The notes under the pieces: model-generated
What the model was told of the DNA's origin: nothing
Database searches by the model: none
Seen by the model: the letters and a program-made list of their open reading frames with translations, nothing else
Shown: piece by piece, positions 62,526 through 64,000 of the stretch
Position numbering within the stretch: the stretch's first letter is position 1
How the letters are laid out: every line of letters starts with the position of its first letter
DNA from: Hoskinsella mucinilytica
GTDB taxonomy: Bacteria > Bacillota_I > Bacilli_A > Erysipelotrichales > Erysipelotrichaceae
Reading direction: 5' to 3'
NCBI RefSeq assembly: GCF_045223415.1
Contig: NZ_JBEQZJ010000008.1
Span: 33,520-97,519, forward strand
DNA length: 64,000 nt
Made by a program: the position numbers and the translations under genes

Positions 62526-62909
62526 TTGATAACAAGTAAAATGAAAGTAGAACAATTTAAACGTGAATGTAAAAGTGTTCAATATTATAATATGATTATA
62601 GAAGAGTACGATAATAGAATTAGAACACTTGATGAGTTACTAGACAATTTAGAAAATAAAAATACAGGAAATACAAAAAATCTTTTGTTGGAGCAAGAGG
62701 AGTTGCTTATTGAAAGAAAAGATTTTGAAAATAGAAGGAATGAAGTATGGAATAAGATATCAAAAATTGATGAAAAAAATGACCAACAAATGTTGATTGA
62801 TGCGTTTATAAATAGAATTTACTATAAAAAACTTATACATAAATATCATTTTAATGATTCTTCAGCCTTATATAGACATATAAATAGTGTGATAGAAAAG
62901 TTAATTTAA
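62526..62909 (+). CDS. Phage-like coiled-coil protein, possibly sigma-like regulator
   Basis: A 127-residue protein: a coiled coil (about 20-95) followed by a short helical end (LIDAFINRIYYKKLIHKYHF, SALYRHINSVIEKLI) that resembles sigma region 4 in ArpU/RinA-like phage regulators (DUF1492 group). The TTG start at 62526 has GGGGAGG 8 bases before; the ATG at 62541 is another option. A terminator follows. The similarity is weak and the call tentative. Confidence 0.6.
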   Translation: MITSKMKVEQFKRECKSVQYYNMIIEEYDNRIRTLDELLDNLENKNTGNTKNLLLEQEELLIERKDFENRRNEVWNKISKIDEKNDQQMLIDAFINRIYYKKLIHKYHFNDSSALYRHINSVIEKLI

Positions 62910-62920
62910 AGAATTTATAA

Positions 62921-62957
62921 GGGCTGTAACAATTGTCACTCGTTATAGCCCTTTTTT
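62921..62957 (+). terminator. Terminator after the phage-like gene
   Basis: GGGCTGTAAC (62921-62930) pairs with GTTATAGCCC (62942-62951, one G-U), followed by six T's. Confidence 0.9.
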
Positions 62958-63000
62958 ATTTAATTTAATAGGAAAGTTCTCTTAATAAGAGATGAAGCAT

Positions 63001-63028
63001 AAAACAAAAAAAGCGCATAAAAACGCTT
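63001..63028 (-). terminator. Terminator of the IS91-type operon
   Basis: AAGCG (63011-63015) and CGCTT (63024-63028); on the minus strand a T-rich run follows. Confidence 0.65.
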
Positions 63029-63102
63029 AAATGAAAAAAGCTAAATAAATTCAAGAATTAATCGGGTTTTCTAACAAGTGTATCCTCATAGCATTTTGGA
63101 CG

Positions 63103-63288
63103 CTACCAGGTTGGAGGTTCAGGGTCACCTTCATCTAATAAAAAATCAGCTTCTTTAGCATAACACCATTCAGTCATCTTTTCTTCATAACCACAATTAG
63201 AACAGCACATATCAATATAGTTGTCCTTCTGTATTGAATCTAATTGGATATCATAAATAGCATTTTCATCTAGCTTAGGTATCGTCAT
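63103..63288 (-). CDS. Small cysteine-rich protein paired with IS91 transposase
   Basis: A 61-residue protein with a CCSNCGYEEKMTEWCY cluster, probably a zinc knuckle, and the end GDPEPPTW. It overlaps the transposase 3' end by 14 bases and is read in the same direction. It seems to be a passenger or accessory gene of the insertion sequence; I know of no function. Confidence 0.65.
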   Translation of the reverse strand: MTIPKLDENAIYDIQLDSIQKDNYIDMCCSNCGYEEKMTEWCYAKEADFLLDEGDPEPPTW

Positions 63289-64000
63289 AATTCAATCCTT
63301 CTCTTCTCTTAGATGTGGGTACCCAGTAATCTATATATTCCATATAATGTCTACACTCACAAAGTAATGGATCTGTATCAAAGGTGTCAATCAGCTCTTG
63401 TCGATATGAGATCTTTTTTAAGTGAGTGTTATTCTGTAAGGTTAGCTTCCTTTCTACTTCATCTTTGTGATGGTGGTTACAAGTAGCATTGATGCCATAG
63501 TAGCGAATCATTTTAAATTGAGCTTCAGGTATATGCATAATCAACTTTTTCATAAACTCAAATATATCTTCTTCAACATCTATACGTTCTTTCGTCTTGT
63601 GATGTTCATAATAATAATGAATCATCTTATTATCTTTATCATAATTGAGGATACGAGAAGAAGCCATAACAGGTCTACCAGTATAACGAATGATGTAAGA
63701 AACAACAGCATCCTTTCCACTTTTTGATTTCATTTTAGGAGCATTTACATAAAAACCATTTTTTTGATCTTTATAAAGCTGATTGATAAGAGATTTGATT
63801 TTGCGCAAATATTTAGGATGATCAGTATAGAATTTTTTAATATTATCAAGCAGTTGTTTCATGAAAGATTTCCTAAGCGTTTCGTAATTGATATAGTTAA
63901 TAGCCTTATAGTGATTTTCCTCATCCATACCACCTTCCGTAACTAAACAGTGTATATGTGGATTAAAATTCAGTGCTCTTCCAAAAATATGAAGAGTGAG
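63275..64000 (-). CDS. IS91-family HUH/Y2 transposase (partial, N-terminus beyond window)
   Basis: At least 241 residues of an IS91/IS801-type transposase (PF04986). The window edge shows FNPHIHCLVTEGG with the HUH metal-binding pair; SYIIRYTGRP contains two tyrosines four residues apart, as expected for Y2 rolling-circle enzymes, then PVMASSRI. An internal ATG at 63928 is not the start, because the frame is open through the window edge and the HUH motif lies upstream of it. Such enzymes move by rolling circle. It interrupts or flanks the phage-like island after ssrA. Confidence 0.9.
   Translation of the reverse strand, partial: LTLHIFGRALNFNPHIHCLVTEGGMDEENHYKAINYINYETLRKSFMKQLLDNIKKFYTDHPKYLRKIKSLINQLYKDQKNGFYVNAPKMKSKSGKDAVVSYIIRYTGRPVMASSRILNYDKDNKMIHYYYEHHKTKERIDVEEDIFEFMKKLIMHIPEAQFKMIRYYGINATCNHHHKDEVERKLTLQNNTHLKKISYRQELIDTFDTDPLLCECRHYMEYIDYWVPTSKRREGLNYDDT

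Noticed and set aside
1..64000. CRISPR array
   Set aside because: I saw no series of regularly spaced identical repeats; the repeats found are pairs or single palindromes.

Overview
The window reads as chromosomal DNA of a low-GC Gram-positive bacterium (Bacillota). TGA is used as a stop codon, ribosome binding sites are strong AGGAGG types, the secG-rnr-smpB-ssrA order is the usual Bacillota one, and there is a teichoic-acid/dlt locus. Gene content fits a gut Erysipelotrichia-type organism, but that placement is inference, not read from a marker gene.

Region 1 (1-~26,980, almost all on the minus strand) is the right part of an integrative conjugative element with the modules of the Tn1549/CTn family. 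From right to left it carries parA and parB, a lipoprotein, a giant thioester/SpaA-repeat surface adhesin, a 2.8-kaa N6-methylase/SNF2-helicase fusion, a DUF3991/Toprim protein, accessory small genes (KilA-N, DUF4177-like, membrane zinc ribbon and three related helical proteins), MobC, a MobP-type relaxase, a PcfB/DUF3801 protein, an ArdC-like protein and a VirD4/TraG coupling protein cut by the window start. The mating-pore genes and the recombinase must lie to the left. The element abuts a collagen-like (BclA-type) gene that has lost its 5' end, so the element appears to have inserted into it.

Region 2 (~26,980-33,324) holds the collagen-like remnant with a SunS-type glycosyltransferase, a WYL regulator divergent from a PemK/MazF-like fusion protein, a stand-alone HIRAN protein, two unknown genes and an EamA transporter.

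Region 3 (33,521-52,847) is a cell-envelope polymer locus. It encodes a two-gene ABC exporter (TagG/TagH type), a TagD cytidylyltransferase, two large GT2/CDP-glycerol glycerophosphotransferase fusions and a single-domain TagB/F enzyme. An acyltransferase-3 plus GT-C/GtrB/GtrA set follows, and then a dlt-like operon (MBOAT, DltD-like, DltA-like, PLP fold-III decarboxylase, carrier protein). The decarboxylase inside the dlt operon, and a Ser at the DltA position that is Cys in B. cereus DltA, suggest that the group put on the polymer may not be plain D-alanine. This is my main candidate for an undescribed system.

Region 4 (53,056-61,435) is housekeeping: glycogen phosphorylase, an M20 amidohydrolase, SecG, RNase R, a CapA-like lipoprotein, SmpB and tmRNA. 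Region 5 (61,433-64,000), directly after tmRNA, is a phage-type regulatory module (S24 repressor, divergent Cro-like gene, operator palindromes, a small coiled-coil protein). It is followed by an IS91-type HUH transposase that runs off the right edge. No integrase is visible there.
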